From NCBI RefSeq assembly GCF_031457455.1, contig NZ_JAVDWU010000008.1, positions 62,001 to 126,000 of the forward strand: 64,000 bases of DNA, read 5' to 3'. Below, piece by piece: positions 29,639 to 37,943 of the stretch. Below the pieces are notes generated by a model. That model made no database searches, was not told where the DNA came from, and saw only the letters and a program-made list of their open reading frames with translations. The stretch's first letter is position 1. Each line of letters opens with the position of its first letter. Source of the DNA: Hydrogenophaga palleronii_A (GTDB lineage Bacteria > Pseudomonadota > Gammaproteobacteria > Burkholderiales > Burkholderiaceae_C). Both the position numbers and the translations under genes were made by a program.

Positions 29639-29767
29639 GGGCGAGGTGTTGGCGTGCCCACAGAAGTCAACCTGCATGCCGTGCTGTTGCGTCAGGTCGT
29701 CGTGGTCAGCTTGAAAGACTCGTATCGACCCTGAGCGGGTATCTAGCTCCGAACCCCGAACCGGTCA

Positions 29768-29980
29768 TTGCAAACAAAGCGCAGTTGGAGATGCCCCAGC
29801 CGCCGCCCCCGAGGAGGCCATGCCTTCATGCGTCGCGTGGCGGCGCTGGAGATCGACACATGTCCCCACTGCCGAATGGGACGGCTGCGGCCGGTGCAGC
29901 TATTGCTACCGAAGGCAGTGATCGCGCCAAATCGTGCCTCTGTTCTGTCGAGCGTCACCATGAGTGCGGTGTGGCATTAG
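29768..29980 (+). pseudogene. Possible transposase C-terminal remnant
   Basis: A 70-codon frame contains MRRVAALEIDTCPHCRMGRL, a CxxC zinc-knuckle context like that near the C-terminus of IS91-type transposases. There is no upstream catalytic domain. The stretch 29640-30243 otherwise shows nothing I can support. Identification is tentative. Confidence 0.3.
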
Positions 29981-30243
29981 GCATTGATGAAGGGCAGGAA
30001 GTCACCGCGCGGCGCAGGCTCTGGGCCATCGTGCGCGCCGGTGGAGCCTGTGTGCGCACACGATCAGTGCCGTCGAAGCCTCCTAGCAAAGCTCCCATGA
30101 TCCCCCAGGAGGTCGCACCAGCGTGATGGGCAGCACACAACGGGCCTGTCAGTCGGACTCTCCCATCGTCCGAGTCGGCGGTTGAAACTTACACTGCCCA
30201 TTCAAAAAGCACGCCGCCACCTCGCGCGGTTCGGTTCCGCAAG

Positions 30244-30304
30244 GTTTATCAGCCGCAAAGGGAGTCCCATGTTTGATTCACACGTCGTTTCGCGGCTGAT
30301 AAAC
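30244..30304. repeat. 13 bp inverted repeat upstream of an orphan gene
   Basis: gtttatcagccgc (30244-30256) and gcggctgataaac (30292-30304) are perfect reverse complements with a 35 bp spacer, ending 43 bp before the ATG of the next gene. It could be an operator, an mRNA hairpin or a recombination site. Confidence 0.7.
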
Positions 30305-30347
30305 GCTGTTCGTAAGGTCGCACTACAACCAACCGCGAAGGGTCGAT

Positions 30348-30692
30348 ATGACGGAGAAGATTCGATTCGAGATCCCAGATTGGGTCGACGAGGACGACTT
30401 TGAAAAGTACTTCAAAGACAATATTGACGAATACACGGACGCGCTAGACCAATCCGCAAATTCACACGATGACCGATCCCAAGTCGACGAGATAACTTTG
30501 GAAAGCATCGACTTGTATCCCGACTCGGTGACGGTGTACTACAACGTCGAGATTTCGGCCTACCACGGATGCAGAGACGTGAACTACGCAGAAACAGATG
30601 AACGCGACGTAACTGGGAGTCGAGAAGGCCGAGTGTTTATCTTTGACAAACATGTCTATCCGGCACCAAGGACACCTTTTGAAGAATTCTGA
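30348..30692 (+). CDS. Hypothetical acidic protein
   Basis: A 114-residue protein I do not recognise. It is strongly acidic in the first half (PDWVDEDDFEKYFKDNIDEY), followed by alternating beta-like segments (ITLESIDLYPDSVTVYYNVE) and a charged tail. No signal peptide or membrane segment. A gaaggg site precedes the ATG. Codon use is visibly less GC-biased than in the flanking housekeeping genes, suggesting transfer. A short GC hairpin (gggccgc...gcggccc) follows the stop. Confidence 0.6.
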   Translation: MTEKIRFEIPDWVDEDDFEKYFKDNIDEYTDALDQSANSHDDRSQVDEITLESIDLYPDSVTVYYNVEISAYHGCRDVNYAETDERDVTGSREGRVFIFDKHVYPAPRTPFEEF

Positions 30693-30803
30693 GGGGCCGC
30701 GCTGTGCGGCCCGATCCTTCAATCAGAGAGGACGTGCCCCTGGCAAGCCGGGTCGCGCGTCTCATCTCAAACGTCAGACCTCTCCTTAACTTCTGAGCAG
30801 ATT

Positions 30804-31214
30804 ATGTCCAGCACAAATACCTCCATTCCCCGATACGCGAAGATCTGCAAGCAGTGCGGCACCTTGAACGACACCGGTGACGCGCTTCCAGGAAGTGGCT
30901 GGATCGAGCTGGTGCTTTGGCTCTGCTACATCGTTCCCGGCCTCATCTATTCAATCTGGAGGCGAACAAAGAGGAACGCTGCATGTGCAGCATGCTCAAG
31001 CAGAGAACTTATTCAAGTCGGCACTCCAGCTGGTTCGCAACTACTTCGGCAGTACCACCCTGCCGCAGTCGTCAGCACGACCGGCCCGCTTCAGGCACCA
31101 ATTGGCAAATCACCTCCTCCATCAGGAATGCGCATTGCAAAAGCAATTGGTCTGGTCATCGTCGTAGTCTTCGCGACCGCTTTTATAAGCGGCTGGATCT
31201 CTCGCAACGGCTAA
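30804..31214 (+). CDS. Hypothetical zinc-ribbon membrane protein
   Basis: A 136-residue protein: N-terminal CKQCG (residues 14-18) and CAACSS (about 62-67) could form a split zinc ribbon. Between them the hydrophobic segment WIELVLWLCYIVPGLIYSIW forms a hairpin-like membrane region. A second membrane segment (IGLVIVVVFATAFISGW) is at the C-terminus. Similar small ribbon/PGLIYSIWRR proteins are known as uncharacterised; function unknown. Separated from the previous gene by 111 bp without a clear promoter. Confidence 0.6.
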   Translation: MSSTNTSIPRYAKICKQCGTLNDTGDALPGSGWIELVLWLCYIVPGLIYSIWRRTKRNAACAACSSRELIQVGTPAGSQLLRQYHPAAVVSTTGPLQAPIGKSPPPSGMRIAKAIGLVIVVVFATAFISGWISRNG

Positions 31215-32121
31215 AACATCGAAGCGAAATTGTGCCGCAGCAGCAGAGTGCGTATAGACCAGTTCTGGTGGCGAATACCGACGACTTCCGGGAGTGGACA
31301 GGCTCGGAGTCCTTCCAGCGCAAAAGTGAGGACAGACACACATTGAAGACATGAAAGAAGTCCGCAAACGCCGCCTGCGAAGGCCGCTGGCGCTGATGTC
31401 ACAAGAGGAGATGCGGTCCGCGCTCGTGCGCGCCATCGTGCTTGAGTACAACAACGCCAGGCTGAAACCCTCCCCTCGCTGGGGATGGGAAAGGCCTACG
31501 TCTTTGTTCGCCTTGCGGCGCAGGCGTCTTCGCTTGGCCCTGCATTTCGCTGGCAAGTACGCGGCCGTGAGTCCCCTCTTGCTGGCGCGTCGACTACCTG
31601 CCGGCAACGACTGGCCCGGCACAAAGGAGCTTGTTTCCGCCCAGATGTTTGCCTGGGTGGAGGGCGAATGGACCCACGTCGGGTGCACCTTGCCCAACAA
31701 CCACAGCTTTGAGCCTGCGCGACTGCCAATGCATCGCAAGGGCTAGGCCGCTGATCGACTGCTTTCTCTTTGGCTCACCGACTGCTCCTGGCCGAAACGG
31801 GCTCGTCCAAGTTGAATGACCGCGGCCACGCGTGTCAACCCCCGGTGTGCCGGTCCAGCAAGCGCAGGATTTCATTCATACCCTTGACTCTAGAAACGGC
31901 AGTTGATCGCGCTGTTTCCGCTGGAAATGCCCGTGAACATTGAGATTCTTGGCCACGAAGTGCTTCACCAAATGGGTGAGGGCGCTACAGGCCCGATTGA
32001 GCCGCCAGGGAGCGCGCTGGCTGCGTTGCTCCTCCTTGCGGGCAGGAGCCCACTGCGTCGTCGCGCCTTGCCAGCCAGCCCACCCCCTGACAGCCCACTC
32101 GGACCTGTGCAACTGCCATTT
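31215..32121. other. Region without a supported gene
   Basis: Several short frames cross on both strands (for example 31351-31746 +), but none has recognisable domains, a good start site or consistent composition. A family-B-like block (ccctcccctcgctggggatg) is at about 31470. It may be decayed mobile or genomic-island DNA. Confidence 0.5.
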
Positions 32122-33582
32122 CTAGGTTGACACGCGCGGCCGTCCCAAGCTGCCCGTCGGCGGCCAGCCGCTTGGCTCGGAACCCGACGCACCGCCTTCC
32201 AATTGCCGCCCCTGCCAAGCAGAAAACTCCAGCGGTCGAATCCCAAACCGCACCGCATTCCCCGCGTGCAGCGACGCGAATTCAGCCAGCACCAGCGTGG
32301 TGAAGTGCGCGTGCTCGGCCGGGGGTACCGAGGCTGGGATCTTGTCCTTCACGGCCTGTTCGGTGGCGGCGTCACCTTGGCGCACGATGGCGGCGATCAC
32401 CTCGGCCAGTGCGTGCCGGTGGCGCAGCCGGAAGATGTCTGGGGGTACCAGGGTCTGCTGGATCGCCACATATTGCTGGCACGAGCGTTCATAGGCCCAC
32501 ACGAACACGTCGCGCAGCAGCTCCACGCGGTTGAGTTCGTACACGCCCAGTATCGCGTTCACATAGGCCTGCTGCGGCACGTCGATGAAGGACAGCGGGC
32601 AGAGGTTGTGTCGGATGAACGGGATGTTGGCCGCCAGCCGTGAGACGCGCTTGTTCACGTCCTCGAAGGGCTGCAGGTAGGGCAAGTGCACCATCAAAAA
32701 GAAGGCCTGCTCGAATGGGTCAGCGATCTCTGCAGCCATTTGCACCACGATGCCCAGCAGCTCCTCCAGCCGCTGGGGCAGGGCCATGGGCAAATACACG
32801 CTGCCCCCGATTTCCACGGCGCGGCGGCGGACGCGGCCCACCGCAGTGGGGTCGGCCATCAGGCCGTCCGACAGGAAGGCGTGCAGCGCGATCAGAGTGT
32901 CGGTCTGCACGCGGGCGTTGTTGGGGCTGAGCACCAGGTACTCGATGGCCTGCTTGTGGTTCAGGATCATCTGCGTTTCCGCCGCATCCTTGCCTTCCGC
33001 CGCTTGGCCAAACTCGATCAAGCGCTCGGTGTCCAGGCGGCTGTAGGTGTTGCCCTCCAGGTGCGACGAGGCCCAGGACAGGTCGATCAGCAGCCGGTTG
33101 AGGATGTCCCTGGCGAAGGTGCCAGCTGGCGTCTGCTGTGCTGGCGAGCGGCCCAGGGCGTGCAACTGTTCGCGCAAGTCAAGCGGCAGGTAGGCCGTGT
33201 GATTGGGGTGGTATTGCTCCAGGAACGTCTGCCGATAGCCCGCCGGGCTGCGCAAATGGCGTGGCTGGGTGACGTAGGCGCGGATTTCGGCCCCTGCCGC
33301 GGAAACGGGCATTTCGTCCTGCGGTGAGGTCTGTCGCAGAGGCTGCGCTGCACCCTCGGCACGGCCGGCCGCCGGAGGCCGGCGGCGGTAGCGCGCGGTT
33401 CGGCGCTCCCCCAGCATTTCGATGCGTTGTTGTTCCACCAACAAGGCGAGGCGTCGCTGCAAGGTGCGGCGATGGTACTGTTGGTCTCCCAGCTTCTCCT
33501 CGATGGCATCAATACCCACGCCGTCGGGTTCGGTGCCGATGAGTTCGACCAGCCTGTCCAGCTCTTGGGTGACGCGTTGCAT
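32122..33582 (-). CDS. Fic family protein with N-terminal winged helix, degenerate Fic motif
   Basis: About 486 residues. Residues 1-75 form a predicted winged-helix region (VTQELDRLVELIG...RRTLQRRLALLVEQQ). A Fic core follows, with the inhibitory-type motif SSHLEGN and the active loop near 304-312. The loop reads QPFEDVNKR where active AMP-transferases have HPFx(D/E)GN(G/K)R, so the catalytic histidine is glutamine and the first loop glycine is valine. AMPylation by the classical mechanism is therefore doubtful. The ATG at 33582, after an aacggag site, is chosen; upstream codons from a GTG at 33651 would overlap the palindromes. With its own DNA-binding-like domain and adjacent operator-like repeats it may be a transcription regulator. 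Confidence 0.8.
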   Translation of the reverse strand: MQRVTQELDRLVELIGTEPDGVGIDAIEEKLGDQQYHRRTLQRRLALLVEQQRIEMLGERRTARYRRRPPAAGRAEGAAQPLRQTSPQDEMPVSAAGAEIRAYVTQPRHLRSPAGYRQTFLEQYHPNHTAYLPLDLREQLHALGRSPAQQTPAGTFARDILNRLLIDLSWASSHLEGNTYSRLDTERLIEFGQAAEGKDAAETQMILNHKQAIEYLVLSPNNARVQTDTLIALHAFLSDGLMADPTAVGRVRRRAVEIGGSVYLPMALPQRLEELLGIVVQMAAEIADPFEQAFFLMVHLPYLQPFEDVNKRVSRLAANIPFIRHNLCPLSFIDVPQQAYVNAILGVYELNRVELLRDVFVWAYERSCQQYVAIQQTLVPPDIFRLRHRHALAEVIAAIVRQGDAATEQAVKDKIPASVPPAEHAHFTTLVLAEFASLHAGNAVRFGIRPLEFSAWQGRQLEGGASGSEPSGWPPTGSLGRPRVST

Positions 33583-33611
33583 GCGGTGGGCTCCGTTGAG
33601 ATCGCGGGTGT

Positions 33612-33664
33612 ATTGCGACAAAAAACTGTCGCAATACATCTTATGCGACACAGAAGATGTCGCA
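33612..33664. promoter_or_regulatory. Double palindromic operator upstream of the Fic gene
   Basis: Two inverted repeats of tgcgaca/tgtcgca: attgcgaca (33612-33620) with tgtcgcaat (33627-33635), spacer 6; and tgcgaca (33644-33650) with tgtcgca (33658-33664), spacer 7. The palindrome centres are about 30 bp apart, roughly three helical turns. Located 30-82 bp upstream of the Fic start, an arrangement typical of autoregulation. Confidence 0.7.
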
Positions 33665-33692
33665 AAGACCCGTTTTGCGCGGCACCGCTTCG

Positions 33693-34036
33693 GTTAGCGT
33701 GAAGCTACTGAGTAGAGTGTCCCTTTGCGCATTCCAAGGAGACACAACACATGTACACCGCCCATCCCCACCGCTACGACCACATGCCCTACCGCCACGT
33801 GGGCAAAAGCGGTCTCAAGCTGCCATGCTGCGCACCGCCTTTGACCTGGGCATCACACACTTCGATCTGGCTAACAACTACGGCCCGCCCTACGGCAGCG
33901 CCGAAACCAACTTTGGTGAACACCTGTGCCGCGACTTCAAGCCTTACCGCGACGAGCTGATCATTTCCAGCAAGGCTGGCTACGACATGTGGGCCGGCCC
34001 CTATGGCCAGGGCGGTGGTTCGCGCAAGTACGTGCT
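33693..34036 (+). pseudogene. Truncated, frameshifted copy of the aldo/keto reductase gene
   Basis: From gtta at 33693, through a start codon at 33751, to ...tacgtgct at 34036, the sequence closely follows the intact gene and its leader at 45985-46394. A 64 bp deletion after ctcaagctgcc removes the segment corresponding to residues around 26-47 and shifts the frame. Homology then stops abruptly at 34036, losing about two thirds of the protein. The 5' leader, including gtagagtgtccctttgcgc, is also duplicated. Confidence 0.9.
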
Positions 34037-34114
34037 ACTGACGAATTCTTTCGTGCCCTTCTGGACCGCATGATCGACCTGCGCCAATCGCTGGTGGTGT
34101 TAGGCAGGCTCCCC
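34037..34114 (+). pseudogene. IS5-family transposase N-terminal fragment
   Basis: Immediately where the aldo/keto reductase homology ends, one frame reads TDEFFRALLDRMIDLRQSLV, which resembles the start of IS5-type transposases (TDEFFRARLDQMIDLRHPL in memory). Only about 26 codons remain. It overlaps the last codons of the opposite-strand Rieske gene, whose TAA stop (34100-34102) lies within it. Confidence 0.55.
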
Positions 34115-35305
34115 GCCGAAGGGGCCGGAAAGACGGACGCCAGGTGACGGGTCATGGATGGATGAGCCCTCCATGGCCAGCCGATACCACCCGTGGAAGT
34201 GCCGCATGCCGTCTTCCATCGGCGACTGGTACGGCCCCACCTCGGATGTGCCCCGTCGCAGCAGGGTCAGGCGGCCGGCGTCCATGCGTTCGGCGATTTC
34301 GTCGTCTTCCACCACGGTTTCCTTGTAGGCGGCCTGATGGGCTTGTACGAATTCGCGGTCGAAGGCGACGATGTCTTCGGGGTAGTAGAACTCGGTGACG
34401 TTGAGCGTTTCCTGTGGGCCCTGGGGGTGCAGGGTGGACAGCACCAGGGCGTGGGGGTAGAGCTCGATCATGTGGGTGGGGAAGTAGGTCACCCAGATGG
34501 CGCCAAAGGGGGGCGGGCGGCCTTCGCGGTAGGCCAGCAGGCGGTCGTGCCAGGCCTGGTAGACCTTGGAGCCGGGCGATTCGAGGGCATGGTGCACGCC
34601 CACGCGCTGCACGCTGAAGCTGTCGGCAAACGCCCACTCGAGGTCGTCGCAGGTCACGAAGTTGCCCAGGCCCGGGTGGAAGGGGCCGACGTGGTAGTCC
34701 TCCAGGTAGACCTCGATGAAAGTCTTCCAGTTGTAGCGGCATACATGGGTCTCGATGCGATCGAGCACGTAGCCGGAGAAGTCGAACTCGGGCCGCTGGA
34801 ACAGGCTGGCCATGTCGCGCGCAGGGTCGCGCGGGCCCTCGAACAGGGCGCCGTGGCACTCTTTCAGCGCAAACCGTTGCAGGTTGGCGCAGGGTTGCTG
34901 CGCAAAGTGCGGGGCGCCCACCAGTTCGCCGTTGTTGCGGTAGGTCCAGCGATGCAGGGGGCAGACGATGTGGCCGTCCGCGCCGCCAGGCAGGTGGCCC
35001 TGGGTGCGGCGGGTGCTCACGTCGCCCGCTTCGCCGCCCAGGATCAGCGCCTGCCGGTGGCGGCAGACGTTGGACAACAGTTCCACCCCCTCGCGGCCAT
35101 GCACGAGCACGCGGCCGCCGCCCTCGTGCGCCAGGGTGCGCCAGTCGCCGGGCTCGGGCACCCATTGGCGGTGGCCCACGTAGCGCGAGCTCAACCGCTC
35201 GAACATGGCCTTTTCTCGCTGGAACACGCACTCGTCGAAGTAGGCCTGGACCGGCAACTGGGGCTGGGTGGGCAGCAGGTGGGAACGTCTGACGAGGTCG
35301 TTCAT
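34100..35305 (-). CDS. alcE: Rieske-type oxygenase, AlcE-like
   Basis: Ring-hydroxylating-type oxygenase alpha subunit, 401 residues. The Rieske [2Fe-2S] ligands are Cys81/His83 (NVCRHRQ) and Cys115/His118 (IVCPLHRW). The mononuclear iron site is in EDYHVGPFHPG (His205, His210). In Bordetella the Rieske protein AlcE is encoded in the alcaligin operon and is presumed to hydroxylate the diamine carbon backbone. The ATG overlaps the alcD stop by 4 bp, as the last gene of the operon. The C-terminus ends inside the IS5 fragment, so the final few residues may not be ancestral. No reductase gene is adjacent. Confidence 0.82.
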   Translation of the reverse strand: MNDLVRRSHLLPTQPQLPVQAYFDECVFQREKAMFERLSSRYVGHRQWVPEPGDWRTLAHEGGGRVLVHGREGVELLSNVCRHRQALILGGEAGDVSTRRTQGHLPGGADGHIVCPLHRWTYRNNGELVGAPHFAQQPCANLQRFALKECHGALFEGPRDPARDMASLFQRPEFDFSGYVLDRIETHVCRYNWKTFIEVYLEDYHVGPFHPGLGNFVTCDDLEWAFADSFSVQRVGVHHALESPGSKVYQAWHDRLLAYREGRPPPFGAIWVTYFPTHMIELYPHALVLSTLHPQGPQETLNVTEFYYPEDIVAFDREFVQAHQAAYKETVVEDDEIAERMDAGRLTLLRRGTSEVGPYQSPMEDGMRHFHGWYRLAMEGSSIHDPSPGVRLSGPFGGEPA

Positions 35306-36075
35306 GCAGCGCTCTGATGAGTAGGGGCATCGGCCAGCGATGCGGCCTGCAGCCGCCGCAGCCGCTCGGCGCGGGCCAACCGTGGGCAGGTGTCGCACAG
35401 CGAGCCGCCGTGGCGGCGGTCGTCTAGGCAGCACACCCGGCGATCGAGCGCCAGTTGCGGCGTGCCGCCCCCTGCGTCGAAGACGAGGTAGCCGCTGTCG
35501 CCGCCAGCGCCCAGCAGGCCCAGCCAGTCCGCCCCTGTGGCGATGAGGGCCGCATTGCTGAAACGAAGGCCTGGGTATCCGGTGTGGCGAGTCCATCGCT
35601 GGATGCGCAGCAGTGCGGCGAGCACGCAGTCGGCCAGCAGGCGCCGTGCGGCCTTGGGGTGCAGCGGCAAGTGGGCCTGAACGGCCCGCAGCAGCGCGTT
35701 GGTCACAGGCTGGAGTTGCCGGGCGGCCTGTTGGCGGCGCGGGCCGGCTGTGCAGGGGATGAAGTGACCCGCCGCAACGGCAAAGCCGCTCACGTCGGCC
35801 TCAGCCGTGTCCACATCCAGTTGCAGGCCGGCCAGCGGCAGGACGCCCTCGGCCAGTTCGGCGGCGATCACGCTGGCGTAGGCCGGTTGCCAGACCAGCA
35901 GGCCCCAGGCGCGCAGCGCCCAGTAGGCGCGGCCGGCCTCCGGGTATTGACCCTGCAGGGCGGTCACGAGCTGCGCGGCGCTGGCCGCCTGGTCGGCGCT
36001 GGCCCCGCGGTGGATCGAGCCGTGCAAAGCGGGCACCACCTGCCGCGCCAGCGCAAAGAAGGCTTCGAGGGTCAG
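35302..36075 (-). CDS. alcD: FhuF-like siderophore-iron reductase, AlcD-like
   Basis: About 257 residues ending with a perfect FhuF iron-sulfur motif: CC-x10-C-x2-C (CCLDDRRHGGSLCDTC), cysteines at 35428-35433 and near 35386-35397. FhuF-type proteins reduce ferric siderophores in the cytoplasm. The frame has no ATG, GTG or TTG near the end of alcC. The only well-placed start is CTG at 36075, overlapping the alcC stop (CTGA) and preceded by gaggtgg. A GTG about 170 bp upstream would lie deep inside alcC and adds unrelated sequence. The N-terminal part (LTLEAFFALARQVVPALH) resembles AlcD-type proteins by position only. Confidence 0.72.
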   Translation of the reverse strand: MTLEAFFALARQVVPALHGSIHRGASADQAASAAQLVTALQGQYPEAGRAYWALRAWGLLVWQPAYASVIAAELAEGVLPLAGLQLDVDTAEADVSGFAVAAGHFIPCTAGPRRQQAARQLQPVTNALLRAVQAHLPLHPKAARRLLADCVLAALLRIQRWTRHTGYPGLRFSNAALIATGADWLGLLGAGGDSGYLVFDAGGGTPQLALDRRVCCLDDRRHGGSLCDTCPRLARAERLRRLQAASLADAPTHQSAA

Positions 36076-37943
36076 GGTGCCACCTCGGCCAGGGGCTGTG
36101 ACGCAGCGCGGGGCGTGGCTGGCCCGGACGGCGCAAAAGGGGCCAGAGGGTTGGCCATCGTGCCCACGATCTTCAGGTTGGCGGACGGGTCGGCCAGGTT
36201 GATCATCTGGGTGTTGTTGCCCATCTGCAGGCGGTTCAGGCACGACTGCGCAAAGGATGGCGCGAAGAGGTCGTAGCGGGCGAACTTGTCGCGGTATTGT
36301 GGGTGTTCGTCTTGGTAGGCCCGGATGTTGTCGGCCACAGCGCGCCAGAAGTCGTGCTCGGTGCACACGCCATGCTCGACCAGGATCTGGTTCATGTAGC
36401 GGAAGAAGCCGTCGAAGATGTCGATGAAGACCGCCAGGGTCTTGAGCTCGTCAGGGAAGTCCATGATCAGACGCCGGATGTTGTCGGGCAGTTCGACGTC
36501 CGGGTTGAACAGGGCCGTTTCCTCGGCGATGTCCTTCATGATCACGCGCACCGGCACATGGCCGTCCATCACCAGGATGAGGTTCTCGCCGTGCGGCATA
36601 AACACCAGGTCGTGGGCATAGAAGCAGTGGATCAGCGGGGTGAGGTAGGTCTGCAGGTAGCGATGCAGCCAGGCCGTGGGCGACAGGCCCGAGGCTTCGA
36701 TGAGCACGGGCAGCAGGGGCTGGCCGTCGCGGTCGGTGTGCAGCAGGCTGGCCATGGTCATCAGCCGCTCGCCGGGCTTCAGCAACGGCAGCGGGTTCTC
36801 GCGCCACAGGGCCGAGAACATCTTCTTGTAGGGGCTGTCGGCCTCGATGGCGGCTTCGTAGTAGTGGTTGCGAAAACCCATGGAGGCGACTTCGCGCAGG
36901 ATGGTGAAACCGTTGGCGCGCAGCTCGGTGTCATGGTCGATCAGGTCCTTGATCCACTGGTTGATCGCGGGCGTGCCCGACATGTAGTAGGGCGACAGGC
37001 CGCGCATGAAGCCCATGTTCAAGATGGACAGCGAGGTCTTCACGTAGCGCTTGTGCGGCTCGCTGATGTTGTACATCGTGCGGATCGATTGCTGGGCCAG
37101 GTAGCGGTCGGCGCTGGTACCCAGGAAGACGATGCGCTGTTGTGCGACATAGGGCGCAAAGGCCACCGAGAGCTTGTTCGCCCATTGCCAGGGGTGGGCG
37201 GGCATCACCAGGTAGTCGTCGGTGGCCAGCCCCTGCGCGGTCAGCACGGCATGAAAGCGCGACAGCGTCTCCTCGCCCAGTTCTTCGCGCAGCAGTTGCT
37301 CGTAGCTGAGGTCGGGCACGCAGTGAAAGGCGGCGTGGTCCTTGTGCACGGCCAGCCAGACGATGGAGAACGGCGCAGCAGCCTCAGGGGCATAGGCACG
37401 GTAGTCCGTGCCGTCGAAGCCCAGCCGGCCGTTGTTGGCCACGAAGGCGGGGTGGCCCTCGATCATCGAGGTCTCCACTGCCTGGAAATCGGCGTCGATC
37501 AGTGCTCGGCTGTCCGGGGCCGACTTGAGGTGCTTGTAGGCGCTGCTGTAGAGCGTGCTGCAAATCTCGTCGAGGTAGATGGGCAACTGCTCGGGCCGCA
37601 AGCCCAGCGCCTGCTTGAAGTCGATCATAAAGTGCAGTGCATCCAGCTCGCGCGGCTCGCCGCCCACCACACAATCGATGGAGCTGGCATCGATGGCCCA
37701 GTGGTGCAGGGCCATCAACCGGGCCTCAAAGCGGTAGACCGTGCCGCCGGCGGGTGTGGCCAGCGTGTAGCAGCAGTGTCCTTCGTGGCGCGCGCTTCGT
37801 TGCGTGTCGAGCTGCGGTTCCAGGATGCGCTCGTGTGCGAACTCCGACAATGCCTTGCGCACGAGCAGGCGGTTGGCTTTGCGCCAGACTTTGGGCGTGA
37901 GGTGGTCGACCACGTGGGCCGGGGCGGGGGGCATCGAAGTCAT
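36072..37943 (-). CDS. alcC: NIS siderophore synthetase (IucA/IucC family), AlcC-like
   Basis: ATP-dependent synthetase of 623 residues forming amide bonds in hydroxamate siderophores without NRPS; AlcC/DesD-type enzymes dimerise and macrocyclise N-hydroxy-succinyl-diamines. Family landmarks: GHPAFVANNGRLGF near 160, the MPAHPWQW segment near 245, QQSIRTMYN, KTSLSILNMGFMRGLS near 310 and PHGENLILVMDG near 470, then the FhuF-like iron transporter C-terminal region. The ATG overlaps the alcB stop by 4 bp. It is the only NIS synthetase here, which fits a homodimeric macrocycle such as alcaligin or bisucaberin and not citrate-based aerobactin, which needs two. Confidence 0.9.
   Translation of the reverse strand: MTSMPPAPAHVVDHLTPKVWRKANRLLVRKALSEFAHERILEPQLDTQRSARHEGHCCYTLATPAGGTVYRFEARLMALHHWAIDASSIDCVVGGEPRELDALHFMIDFKQALGLRPEQLPIYLDEICSTLYSSAYKHLKSAPDSRALIDADFQAVETSMIEGHPAFVANNGRLGFDGTDYRAYAPEAAAPFSIVWLAVHKDHAAFHCVPDLSYEQLLREELGEETLSRFHAVLTAQGLATDDYLVMPAHPWQWANKLSVAFAPYVAQQRIVFLGTSADRYLAQQSIRTMYNISEPHKRYVKTSLSILNMGFMRGLSPYYMSGTPAINQWIKDLIDHDTELRANGFTILREVASMGFRNHYYEAAIEADSPYKKMFSALWRENPLPLLKPGERLMTMASLLHTDRDGQPLLPVLIEASGLSPTAWLHRYLQTYLTPLIHCFYAHDLVFMPHGENLILVMDGHVPVRVIMKDIAEETALFNPDVELPDNIRRLIMDFPDELKTLAVFIDIFDGFFRYMNQILVEHGVCTEHDFWRAVADNIRAYQDEHPQYRDKFARYDLFAPSFAQSCLNRLQMGNNTQMINLADPSANLKIVGTMANPLAPFAPSGPATPRAASQPLAEVAP

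Noticed and set aside
30182..30403. 73-codon frame overlapping the start of the 114-residue gene
   Set aside because: It spans the inverted repeat and shares no features of a real protein; the 30348 frame has a better start and composition.
30244..31214. Integron-like gene cassettes (small orphan genes with inverted repeats between them)
   Set aside because: The inverted repeat at 30244-30304 lacks recognisable attC core sites, no similar repeat follows the second gene, and no integrase is present.
31351..31746. 131-codon + strand frame in the accessory region
   Set aside because: Arg/Leu-rich translation without a domain or good ribosome-binding site, overlapped by equally long frames on the other strand.
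36076..36366. N-terminal extension of the FhuF-like protein upstream of 36075
   Set aside because: The extension lies wholly inside alcC in another frame and is Pro/Arg-rich with no family resemblance.
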